This document shows, piece after piece, positions 8,252 through 15,293 of a DNA stretch of 34,628 bases. Location of the stretch: positions 181,897 through 216,524 of the forward strand of contig PLJD01000070.1 in the NCBI GenBank assembly GCA_003140175.1, read 5' to 3'. A model generated the notes under the pieces. That model was not told the DNA's origin, made no database searches, and saw only the letters and a list, made by a program, of their open reading frames with translations. The DNA is from Actinomycetota bacterium. Its GTDB lineage: Bacteria; Actinomycetota; Acidimicrobiia; IMCC26256; PALSA-555. The position numbers were made by a program, and so were the translations under genes. Within the stretch, counting starts at the first letter, position 1. Each line of letters begins with the position of its first letter.

Positions 8252-8389
8252 ATGGTGAGCGCAGCTCCTCCCGTCGTGGATCCGATTCGTCGACCGCACC
8301 TCGCGGCCGCTGATCCTGCCTTTCGCGCCACGATCGAGGCCGACATTGAGCACTGTCGAGAGTTGCTCAGCTATCTCAGGGACCGGTGA
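8252..8389 (+). CDS. Small antitoxin-like partner of the Fic gene
   Basis: This 45-residue protein has a Pro-rich start followed by a helix (A-T-I-E-A-D-I-E-H-C-R-E-L-L). Its stop overlaps the start of the Fic-type gene (GTGA at 8386-8389), a typical arrangement for a toxin-antitoxin pair. I infer the antitoxin role from position and size only. The inhibitory motif of known Fic antitoxins ([S/T]xxxE[G/N]) is not evident. GTG at 8255 is an alternative start. Confidence 0.6.
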   Translation: MVSAAPPVVDPIRRPHLAAADPAFRATIEADIEHCRELLSYLRDR

Positions 8390-8762
8390 GGTTCCCGACC
8401 CTCGAAGAGGCGATCGCCTGTAACGAGGCAGTGCGGGAGCCGGTGAGATCTCGCCGACTGCGGACGATGACGATCTCGACCGCGTTGAGCAAGCCCTTCT
8501 GCGAGCCCAAACCCACACGGACCCGATCGAGGCGGCGGCTTCGCTCGCCTATGAGATCACGTCCGCGCAAGGCTTCTACGAGGGGAATAAGCGGACGGCC
8601 TTCCTGCTGGCCCGTTGGTTCATCGCCGAGAACACCGACCACGACCCCGACCAAGTGATCCCGCCGGATGATCACCGTCTCGGTGATCTACTCGTCGCGG
8701 CGGCCCGAGGTGAGCGTCTGGCGGACGAGATCCGAGCCCTTCTAACCCAGCGGACTCGCTAA
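8386..8762 (+). pseudogene. Fic/Doc-family protein, frameshifted, degenerate Fic motif
   Basis: The N-terminal frame from GTG 8386 reads F-P-T-L-E-E-A-I-A-C-N-E-A-V-R, as in Doc/Fic proteins, and then loses similarity at about 8440. Similarity resumes in another frame with D-D-D-L-D-R-V-E-Q-A-L-L and runs to the stop at 8760-8762. The two frames are offset, so an indel near 8430-8450 breaks the gene unless it is a sequencing error. The Fic core at 8568-8600 reads Q-G-F-Y-E-G-N-K-R-T-A. The catalytic His of HxFxxGNKR is Gln, while the GNKRT anion-binding part is intact. Even an unbroken protein might therefore not AMPylate or phosphorylate by the classical mechanism. Intact relatives would show whether the Gln is a family trait. 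Confidence 0.8.
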
Positions 8763-8785
8763 GACGCTTATGCACCGGGAGGCGC

Positions 8786-8812
8786 GACCCGCGATCGTGG
8801 GAACCGCGAGTC
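8786..8812. repeat. 27-bp palindromic repeat, copy 6
   Basis: GACCCGCG, ATCGTGGGAAC, CGCGAGTC. It sits 23 bases after the Fic stop. Its upstream flank resembles that of copy 7. Confidence 0.92.
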
Positions 8813-8866
8813 ACGGGGTCGGTGTGGACCGGCCGCGCAAGCCCGCGCTGCTCAAGTCCGCTGGCG

Positions 8867-9895
8867 TCAGTTCCCGAGGTCGGTTATGACCGCACGGCCC
8901 AGGTACTTGCCGGCCTGCAACTCCTCAAAGATGTCGTCGAGCTCGGAGAGAGAACCGGTGCGCGACACGTGGCTCCTCACCTTGCCCGCGGCCGCGAGAT
9001 CGACGAGTTCCCGCATGTCCTGTACGGTGCCGACCGCCGAGTAGATGATCGTCGCGTCGCGGAAGAACAACTCAAACGGGTTGAACTGCAGGTTGCCCTC
9101 ACTCGTCGCGGGGATACCGACAGCGACAAACAAGCCGCGCGGGCGCAGTAGCTTGAAGCCGAGATCGAAGCCGGCCATCTTGGCGGCGAACACGAGGCTG
9201 GCGTCAACGCCACCGAGTTCGCGCGTGATGACGTCGATCGCCTCGTCGGCGCTCACCGCCATCTCAGCACCGAGTGACCGGACGAACTTGAGTCGCTCCT
9301 CGCCGACGTCGACACCCACCACGCGGTATCCGAACGTCTGCGCGAGCTGCACCGCGTAGTGCCCGAGCCCGCCGGCCGCACCGATCACCGCGACCCAGCG
9401 GCCCGGGCGCACCTTGTGGTCCATCAGCTTCTTCACCGCGCCATAGGCGGTGAGACCACCGCACGCAAGCGGCGCCTCCTCATCGGCGAGGCTGTCGGGG
9501 ATCTTCACGAGCCCAGGCGCGTAGGCCGAAAACTCCTCGGCGAACAACCCCATCACACCCTTCGACTGGGAGCAGTGCCGCGGGTGGCCCGACAGGCAGT
9601 ACTCGCACGCTCCGCACCAGTAGCCGCCGCCCGTACCGCCGAGGCCAAGGATGACACGGTCGCCCACGCTCACGCAGCGTTCCGCGCCAGGACCGAGGGC
9701 CTCGACAACCCCGATCCCCTCGTGGCCAAGCAGGCCCGATCCGCCCACGCCGGCCCAATCGCCCTTGCGGATGTGGAGGTCGGAATGGCAAACGCCCACC
9801 GCCGCGATCCGCACGAGCGCGTGATCGACCTCGAGCTCGGGTGTCGGCACGTCGCGGATAAAGAGGTCCCCCTCCTCGAGTCGTGCTGCCTTCAT
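8867..9895 (-). CDS. Zinc-dependent alcohol dehydrogenase, NAD-type
   Basis: This 342-residue medium-chain dehydrogenase has the catalytic-zinc site (G-V-C-H-S-D, Cys36; G-H-E-G, His58/Glu59) and a complete structural-zinc loop (Cys94, Cys97, Cys100, Cys108). The Rossmann motif is G-A-A-G-G-L-G. The acidic strand end V-V-G-V-D-V indicates NAD preference. It should interconvert primary or secondary alcohols and aldehydes/ketones, but the substrate is unknown. ATG at 9895 is chosen because GAGGAG lies six bases upstream. An in-frame GTG at 9946 would add 17 unlikely residues. Its 3' end faces the Fic pseudogene across repeat copy 6. Confidence 0.94.
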   Translation of the reverse strand: MKAARLEEGDLFIRDVPTPELEVDHALVRIAAVGVCHSDLHIRKGDWAGVGGSGLLGHEGIGVVEALGPGAERCVSVGDRVILGLGGTGGGYWCGACEYCLSGHPRHCSQSKGVMGLFAEEFSAYAPGLVKIPDSLADEEAPLACGGLTAYGAVKKLMDHKVRPGRWVAVIGAAGGLGHYAVQLAQTFGYRVVGVDVGEERLKFVRSLGAEMAVSADEAIDVITRELGGVDASLVFAAKMAGFDLGFKLLRPRGLFVAVGIPATSEGNLQFNPFELFFRDATIIYSAVGTVQDMRELVDLAAAGKVRSHVSRTGSLSELDDIFEELQAGKYLGRAVITDLGN

Positions 9896-10231
9896 CGGTC
9901 GCTCCTCGGGCCGTGTGCTGCGTGGACACCGCGGATCGTGCCACACGTCCTGTCGCGGATCTACCGCGGAGCCACTTTTCTGCTCGTGCGAAGCAGCCCG
10001 GAAGGACTACCTCTGACCTTCGCTCTCTCAGCTCATCTAGATACCAGCGCTGCTAACCTGCGGACTCGCTAAGACGCCATACGCAGCGGGTACGACTCGC
10101 GATCGTGGGAACCGCGAGTCACTCGGGGGGCACCGGGCGATCACAGATTGGCGACAAATCGGAGCTAAACAAGTTCCGTCTGAGCCTCGACTGACTCGAC
10201 CCAGCTAGAGAAGAGCGGTCGGTCTGTGCGC
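9896..10231. other. Intergenic region with duplicated flank
   Basis: There is no gene here. The stretch 10055-10120 repeats the segment 8746-8812: both carry CGGACTCGCTAAGACGC followed, 16-18 bases on, by a palindrome copy with the same centre. At 8746 this segment is the 3' end of the Fic gene, so the copy here may be a transposed or recombined fragment carrying its tail. Confidence 0.6.
10094..10120. repeat. 27-bp palindromic repeat, copy 7
   Basis: GACTCGCG, ATCGTGGGAAC, CGCGAGTC. The centre is identical to copies 6 and 15. It lies between two genes transcribed in the same (minus) direction. Confidence 0.93.
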
Positions 10232-10531
10232 CTACCCAGTCGCGCGCAGTCTGTATTCGCTCAAGACGCGCGCCGACCGTCCATTGGCGGGTTCGTAGTC
10301 CCCGTGGAGAACATCCGGGTCAAGGTCGACACCGTTGGGCCATACGATCGTCCCAGCGGTCTCGTCGAGCGAGACCTCGGAAAACGTCGTCGGGTTCTTC
10401 AGCGGCTCGAAAATCTTGCCTTCGAGAACGCCAGCGAAGTCCAGTTCCCTCACAAGACCATCAGAGAACCTGAGCCGAAGGCGATAGTCCCCCAGGGACT
10501 CGACATCAACGACTCGGGCCAAGGATTCCAT
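10232..10531 (-). CDS. DUF2442 domain protein
   Basis: This 99-residue protein matches the DUF2442 pattern: L-G-D-Y-R-L-R-L-R-F-S-D-G, then V-R-E-L-D-F-A-G-V-L, and late F-S-E-V-S-L-D-E with I-V-W-P-N-G-V-D-L-D. The family is usually encoded next to DUF4160, and the pair is often treated as toxin-antitoxin-like, although its activity is not established. Here it starts 9 bases after the stop of the broken DUF4160 gene, so the two form an operon. The frame is intact. Confidence 0.88.
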   Translation of the reverse strand: MESLARVVDVESLGDYRLRLRFSDGLVRELDFAGVLEGKIFEPLKNPTTFSEVSLDETAGTIVWPNGVDLDPDVLHGDYEPANGRSARVLSEYRLRATG

Positions 10532-10540
10532 GATGGCAGG

Positions 10541-10779
10541 CTACTGGAGGGGCTCGATCGGGACGAGCGTCTTCTTGGCCTCAGCACGATCCCAATCGTC
10601 CAAGAGCTCGTCCCGATGGGCCGTAGTCCATTGCTGGATGAGTCGATTGGCGGTCCGAGGCAGGCTTCCGGCAACCTGATCTGCGCTTCGTCACCTGCGT
10701 AGATCGCGTGGAAGTGTGGCGGCCGATGGTCGGACCAGTACATGTAGATGATGCCGTAGAACTCGCTCAGTCGCGGCAC
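10541..10779 (-). pseudogene. DUF4160 protein with internal deletion/frameshift
   Basis: The N-terminal frame (GTG at 10779) reads L-S-E-F-Y-G-I-I-Y-M-Y-W-S-D-H, then P-P-H-F-H-A-I-Y, the DUF4160 signature, and continues to D-E-A-Q-I-R. About 8 bases later similarity continues in a different frame: S-L-P-R-T-A-N-R-L-I-Q-Q-W, then H-R-D-E-L-L-D-D-W, ending at the stop at 10541-10543. The strand that normally links these parts is missing, so a deletion of roughly 20 or more bases at about 10670-10685 both removed it and shifted the frame. The partner DUF2442 gene stays intact, which fits loss of a toxin with retention of a neutralising or co-regulated partner. That reading is inference. Confidence 0.8.
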
Positions 10780-10873
10780 GATCCAAACCGTACGCCGGGC
10801 GTGTGACGCTCGAGCTGGACCGGCAGCAAGTATGGGCGGGAGCCCCGGCTAACGATCATGCGGCTTGGGGCCT

Positions 10874-10900
10874 GACTCGCGGTCTCGCAGACCGCGAGTC
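10874..10900. repeat. 27-bp palindromic repeat, copy 8 (perfect arms)
   Basis: The halves GACTCGCGGTCT and AGACCGCGAGTC are perfect complements around CGC. It lies between the DUF4160 start and the 3' end of the first glycosyltransferase. This is the last copy before a repeat-free stretch of about 7.8 kb. Confidence 0.94.
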
Positions 10901-10949
10901 GCGGCGGCCGCGGAGGCCACGATCCGTTTGAAGGCGCCGTTAGGATCCG

Positions 10950-11975
10950 TTACAGCTCGGCCAGTCGACGGCCGTCGAACCAGAACGTCGTCGGCAGGCC
11001 CTGGGACGTGGATGGCAGGTCCGCGGGCTTCAGCGCCGCGAGGTCGTAATGGTTCCCGACCGCCCTCGAGGCTCCGAGCCCGTGGACGAGGTCGAGCACC
11101 ATGTGTGAGGCGTCGCAGCGCTGACCTGCTGTCGGGCGGCAACTCACTCCGAGGGTCGCGAGCCGATCGTGGTAGCGGGCCTCATCGAGCACCGGGTCGA
11201 CACGCTCGAGCTGGACCGGGTCTTCGGCTTGGTGATCCTCGCTCTCCACCGTCATCATCGTTCGGCTGTAGAAGACCAGGTGACCGGCCAGCTCGAGACG
11301 GATGCCCACCTGGTAGTCCTCCCCGCCGATCCCGTCGCAGAGCTCGTCGAAGCCGTTCACCTCGACGAGCACATGACGCGGGGCTCCCATACTCATCGTG
11401 TAGAGTTGCCCGCCCGCGATGGGGACCACACGGCGGTCGTCTCCGAGCGCCCAGCGTGTGTCCCTTCCGGATGCGAGCAACCGGCTGGTCCGAAGGACGC
11501 CGTTTGAGACGCACATGTCGCTGTGCCGCTGGAAGGCACCGGCGACGACGTACTGATGGCGGGCCGCCTCACGGACTGCGCCCCACCAGCCCGGCATCGG
11601 GACGATGCAGTCGTCGACGAAGGCGATGTAGGCGTGCGACGCGTAGACGATCCCCGTGTTCCGAGCGCTTGCGGCCGCGAACAGGGGACGCGCGGTCCGC
11701 TGAAATGGGCCGTTGAACGCCGTGGGCTTCGCCGCGGCATACACGAGCTCGAAGCGTCCGTCGACGGTCTCCTCGAAGGTCGCGCGCCGTGCATCGTTCG
11801 CGAGCCCGTCGACCATCACCAGCTGGACATGATCATCGTCGTCGAGCTGTCGCACCAGACCGTCTACGAACCAGTGGAAGAGTGGCTGTTGACGGTGCGT
11901 CGTGTAGACGATGCTGACGGCGGGACGCAGGGCCGAGGGTCGTCGCCGCGGTCCGGCGCGAGTGGTACTGCGCAT
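10950..11975 (-). CDS. GT-A fold glycosyltransferase (family 2-like), paralog A
   Basis: About 342 residues. The GT-A core opens with V-S-I-V-Y-T-T-H-R-Q. The metal/nucleotide-sugar site is the DxD-like F-V-D-D-C-I-V-P-M-P-G-W-W, and the acceptor/catalytic region is G-G-E-D-Y-Q-V-G-I-R. A conserved C-terminal tail (S-Q-G-L-P-T-T-F-W-F-D-G-R) is shared almost exactly with the paralog at 12433. Cytoplasmic sugar transfer onto a glycan or protein is expected. The start is uncertain. ATG 11975 gives a ~34-residue Arg-rich lead-in, and the frame remains open to 12050. The paralog begins only four residues before the first core strand. The two genes are about 60-65% identical by eye, so they arose by tandem duplication. 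Confidence 0.85.
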   Translation of the reverse strand: MRSTTRAGPRRRPSALRPAVSIVYTTHRQQPLFHWFVDGLVRQLDDDDHVQLVMVDGLANDARRATFEETVDGRFELVYAAAKPTAFNGPFQRTARPLFAAASARNTGIVYASHAYIAFVDDCIVPMPGWWGAVREAARHQYVVAGAFQRHSDMCVSNGVLRTSRLLASGRDTRWALGDDRRVVPIAGGQLYTMSMGAPRHVLVEVNGFDELCDGIGGEDYQVGIRLELAGHLVFYSRTMMTVESEDHQAEDPVQLERVDPVLDEARYHDRLATLGVSCRPTAGQRCDASHMVLDLVHGLGASRAVGNHYDLAALKPADLPSTSQGLPTTFWFDGRRLAEL

Positions 11976-12432
11976 AACTCCGGGGACGATACGCGCGCGA
12001 TGGTCTTCGATGCGCGTCTCTTCGGTCCGCTGTTCGAGGGCGACCAGCAACCCTGAGCGAGGGTTCCGGGTCGACGGCGCGGGTGCCTCGAGGCGTCACC
12101 GGCGATGCCGGCGAGGCCTGCACACAGCGACCAGCTCGCCGACCACGCGAGCTCCCACCCGGGCGCCGCGCTCCACTTCGGGTGCCTCTCGCCCCTCGAG
12201 GTGGCCACCGGGGCACGGGCCCGGCGCGGAGGGAACGAGCTCGTGCGCCGCCCGCCCGCCGGGCCTGGCAGCGGTTCGAACGACGCGCCGCCGAAGCCCG
12301 AGACCACGCCCAGGGTCGAACCTCGCGCCCGGCTCGTCACTCACGGGTCGACCGGCGGTCGGACCTCGTCGTGCCCGCCCGGTTCGCTGACGTCGAAGAT
12401 CGGATGCGGACCCGTCGTCGCGAGCATGGCCC
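11976..12432. other. GC-rich gap between the tandem glycosyltransferases
   Basis: About 380-450 bases lie between the paralogs, depending on the start of paralog A. Several open frames cross it on both strands, but none has a recognisable domain. It may carry the promoter of paralog A or the remains of a third gene. I see no palindromic repeat here. Confidence 0.5.
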
Positions 12433-13410
12433 TCACAGGTCGGCGAGCGGCCGGCCGTCGAACCAGAAGGTGGTGGGTAAGCCCTGACTCGTCGCGGGCA
12501 GGTCGGCCGGCTGGACGTCGCGCATCTCGAAGTGGTTCCCAATGCTCTGCGGCTTCCCCAACCCGTAGACGAGGTCGAGGGCCATGTGGGACGCGTCGCA
12601 GCGGCCCTCGATGATCCGCTTGCTCACGCCGAAGCCGGCGAGCCGCTCCCGATAGGCCCGCTCGTCGAGGACCGGGTCGATGCGCGCAAAGGGAAGGGGA
12701 TACAGAGCGGCGTGGTCCTCGCTCTCGATCGTTGTCATCCGGCGGCTATAGAAGACGCGATGGCCAGCCATCTCCAGGCGGATCCCCAGGTTGTAGTCCT
12801 CGCCGCCGATCCCGTTGCAGAGCTCGTCGAAGCCGTTCACGTCGAGCATGACCTCACGGGCGACGCCGAGGCTGGCTCCGTACAGCTGGCCGCCCGTGAT
12901 CTCCACGACGCGGCGATCGTCGCCCAGGGCCCACCGCGAATCAACGCCCAACGGCTCCACGGTGCTCGACTCGAGAAGTCCGTCCGATACCTGCATGTTC
13001 ATGTGCTTCTGGTAAGCGCCCGCGACCACGTACTGGTGGCGCGCCGCCTCGCGCACCTCGTCCCACCAGCCGGGCATCGGGACGCTGCAGTCGTCGACGA
13101 AGGCAAGGTAGGGACGCGACGCGTGGACGACGCCGGTGTTGCGCGCGCTGGCGGCCGCGAACAGCGGACGGGAGGTGCGCTGATGCGGACCGTTGAACGC
13201 GGTCGGCTTGGCTTCGGCGTAGGTGAACGCGAAGCGCTCGGCGACGATCGCCTCGAACCGGGCGCCCCGGTGCGGGCTCGGGAGGCCGTCGACGACCACC
13301 ACCTCGACCTCGTCGTCGTCCTCCAGCTGGCGCGCCAGGCCGTCGGCGAACCAGTCGAACTGCGGCTCCTGGCGGTGCGTGACGTAGACGACGCTGACGG
13401 CCGCCTTCAC
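12433..13410 (-). CDS. GT-A fold glycosyltransferase (family 2-like), paralog B
   Basis: This 325-residue protein has the same architecture as paralog A. It begins V-S-V-V-Y-V-T-H-R-Q, has F-V-D-D-C at about residues 104-108 as DxD-like site, then G-G-E-D-Y-N-L-G-I-R and the shared tail S-Q-G-L-P-T-T-F-W-F-D-G-R-P-L. The stretch S-A-R-N-T-G-V-V-H-A-S resembles the sugar-binding loop of GT2 enzymes that handle processed lipid- or peptide-linked acceptors. The start is GTG with AAGGG eight bases upstream. Its start lies only 44 bases from the divergent methyltransferase gene, so the two are probably controlled together. Confidence 0.9.
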   Translation of the reverse strand: MKAAVSVVYVTHRQEPQFDWFADGLARQLEDDDEVEVVVVDGLPSPHRGARFEAIVAERFAFTYAEAKPTAFNGPHQRTSRPLFAAASARNTGVVHASRPYLAFVDDCSVPMPGWWDEVREAARHQYVVAGAYQKHMNMQVSDGLLESSTVEPLGVDSRWALGDDRRVVEITGGQLYGASLGVAREVMLDVNGFDELCNGIGGEDYNLGIRLEMAGHRVFYSRRMTTIESEDHAALYPLPFARIDPVLDERAYRERLAGFGVSKRIIEGRCDASHMALDLVYGLGKPQSIGNHFEMRDVQPADLPATSQGLPTTFWFDGRPLADL

Positions 13411-13454
13411 GATCGAGGCCCTTCGCTACGATGCCATCTCCGGAGGTCGAGGCC
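13411..13454. promoter_or_regulatory. 44-bp divergent start region
   Basis: Paralog B (minus) and the FkbM fusion gene (plus) start 44 bases apart. The region also contains both Shine-Dalgarno sequences: AAGGG for the minus gene and GGAGG at 13442-13446 for the plus gene. At least one promoter must therefore overlap the opposite coding region, which would tie the two operons together. Confidence 0.5.
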
Positions 13455-15293
13455 ATGGCGCAGGGGGTGATGTCCGGCAGCGGTCTGGCCTTCGTGCCGG
13501 TTGCGATCGCAGGCGCACCGACCGTCCACGTCTGCATCGATCGCGCCGCCGGCGACCCGGTCGCCGCCTGGTTCGCCGACCACGACTGGATCGATGAGCC
13601 GGTGCAGCGAGCCTTCCTCGAGCTGATCCGCCGCGGCTCCCGTGTGCTCGACCTCGGGTGCCACCTGGGCACGTTCTCCCTGGCCGCGTCCGCCCTCGGT
13701 GCCGACGTGCTGGCAGTGGACGCCGCGCCCGCCCACGTCGAGCTGCTGCGCCGGGCGGCGCACCGCAACGGCTTCGACGGCCTCCGGGTGGTCCACGCGG
13801 CCGTCGCCGATGAGCACGTCGCGGGCACCGAGGGTCCCGGCGTGGTCCCGTTCATCGTGCGGGGCATCCACGGGCACGTTCACGCCTCCGATCAGCCCTC
13901 GGAGGAGGCCATCGAGGTGCCAGTGGCGAGCGTCGACCAGCTGCTCGAGCTCGTCGGCTGGGACGACGTCGACGTCGTCAAGATGGACGTCGAGGGATCG
14001 GAGGTGGCCGCGCTCCGGGGCATGCGACGGTTGTTCGACCGCGGGGCCCGGCCGGCGATGGTGCTCGAGAGCAATGCGTCCATGCTCGAGCTCTTCGACT
14101 CGTCGGTCGTCGAGCTGCGCTCGGCGCTGACAGAGAGGGGATTTGAGCTGCTGCTCATCGACCACCTGCACCCGGGAGTTCTCGTCGAGACCGAGGCCGA
14201 CACCGTCCAGACCGAGTGCGTCTCGGACATCCTCGCGCTCACCTCGCGTCCCGCCGGGCTGGCGCAGCGATGGCGAATCGAGCGCGGCCTCACGAGAGAG
14301 GCGACCGTGGCTCGAGTCCTCGACGCCGCCGCGAGCCCCGCCGCCGGCTACCGGCGAGCCGCGGCTGATCTTCTCCGCCACGGGCCGCCGTGGCTCCGGG
14401 ATGCTCCGGGCGTCGCGCCGGCGGTCACCGCCCTGGAGCACGACGTGGCCCACGAGGTCCGCGCTGTCGGCGTGACGTGGCACGGATCGGCATTCGACTA
14501 CCTCGACACGCCCGAACCCCAACCGGGCGGAATCCCCGAGGGCGTAGCCGTCCTGGCGCAGCGCTTGTCTTTCAGCCGGCCCGACCGCGAGCTCGAGCAT
14601 CCACCGGGCACCCCCGCCGCCGACGCCGAGCTCGTGCTCCGCGAGGTGTCGTTCCACGTCAACCGGGGGGAGTCGGTGGCGGTGCTCGCGTCGGGGGACG
14701 CGGAACCCGCCCTGCGCCTGCTCTCGGTCCTCGCGGGCAGGCGCGCCCCCGTCACCGGCCGGCTGCTCACCGCCGGAGCGGTCGTGGTGGTCAGCCCGCG
14801 CGAGCAGGGTCTCGAGCCCGCGCTCTCGGTGGCGGAGAACGCGGTGGTCCTCGGGACCTCCGCCGGGGCCCGGGTCGCGGCGATCGAGGCCCGGCTCGAG
14901 GAGGTGCTCCGAGGTGCAGGGCTGCGGGAGTACGCCGACGCCGAGCTGCAAGTCGTGGGGGCCCAGGCGGCGGCGCGGCTCTGCCTCGCCGTCGCCCTCG
15001 AGTGCACACGTCCCGCCGTCCTCCTCGTCGGTGACGCACCGGGCATCACCGATCCCGAGTTCCTCGCGTGGGCCCGGGACGGGTCAGCTCGGCTGCGCGC
15101 CGGCGGGACCGCGATCGTGCAGCTCGTCGGCGACGCCACGCCGCTCCTGTGCGAGCCGGGCCGGGCCCTATGGCTCGAGCAGGGTGAGCTGCGCGCCGCG
15201 GGACATGCCCGCTCCGTCATGGAGGAGACCCGTCTGCAGCGACTCGGCTTCGCGTCCGCCCCAGGCGGGTGGACGGAAGAAGCAGTCCGATGA
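13455..15293 (+). CDS. FkbM-type methyltransferase fused to degenerate ABC ATPase domain
   Basis: 612 residues. The N-terminal ~270 residues are a class I methyltransferase of the FkbM type. The SAM motif R-V-L-D-L-G-C-H-L-G is at about 63-72, the acidic strand end V-D-A-A-P follows, and K-M-D-V-E-G-S-E is at about 176-183. FkbM enzymes O-methylate sugars or polyketides. After a helical linker, residues ~365-585 align in layout with Wzt/TagH-type polysaccharide-export ATPases: a strand-turn L-R-E-V-S-F-H-V-N-R-G-E-S-V-A-V-L, then a late P-A-V-L-L-V-G-D-A-P strand. The Walker A Lys-Ser/Thr, the LSGG signature and the Walker B Glu are all lost. It should therefore not hydrolyse ATP like a transporter and may be a binding or scaffold module. 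ATG 13455 is preferred because GGAGG lies eight bases upstream. ATG 13431 is an alternative. Confidence 0.85.
   Translation: MAQGVMSGSGLAFVPVAIAGAPTVHVCIDRAAGDPVAAWFADHDWIDEPVQRAFLELIRRGSRVLDLGCHLGTFSLAASALGADVLAVDAAPAHVELLRRAAHRNGFDGLRVVHAAVADEHVAGTEGPGVVPFIVRGIHGHVHASDQPSEEAIEVPVASVDQLLELVGWDDVDVVKMDVEGSEVAALRGMRRLFDRGARPAMVLESNASMLELFDSSVVELRSALTERGFELLLIDHLHPGVLVETEADTVQTECVSDILALTSRPAGLAQRWRIERGLTREATVARVLDAAASPAAGYRRAAADLLRHGPPWLRDAPGVAPAVTALEHDVAHEVRAVGVTWHGSAFDYLDTPEPQPGGIPEGVAVLAQRLSFSRPDRELEHPPGTPAADAELVLREVSFHVNRGESVAVLASGDAEPALRLLSVLAGRRAPVTGRLLTAGAVVVVSPREQGLEPALSVAENAVVLGTSAGARVAAIEARLEEVLRGAGLREYADAELQVVGAQAAARLCLAVALECTRPAVLLVGDAPGITDPEFLAWARDGSARLRAGGTAIVQLVGDATPLLCEPGRALWLEQGELRAAGHARSVMEETRLQRLGFASAPGGWTEEAVR

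Noticed and set aside
13407..14951. A 514-codon minus-strand frame opposite the FkbM methyltransferase
   Set aside because: It is an antisense shadow. The plus strand carries clear SAM-binding motifs, and this frame is low-complexity and rich in Arg, Gly and Asp.
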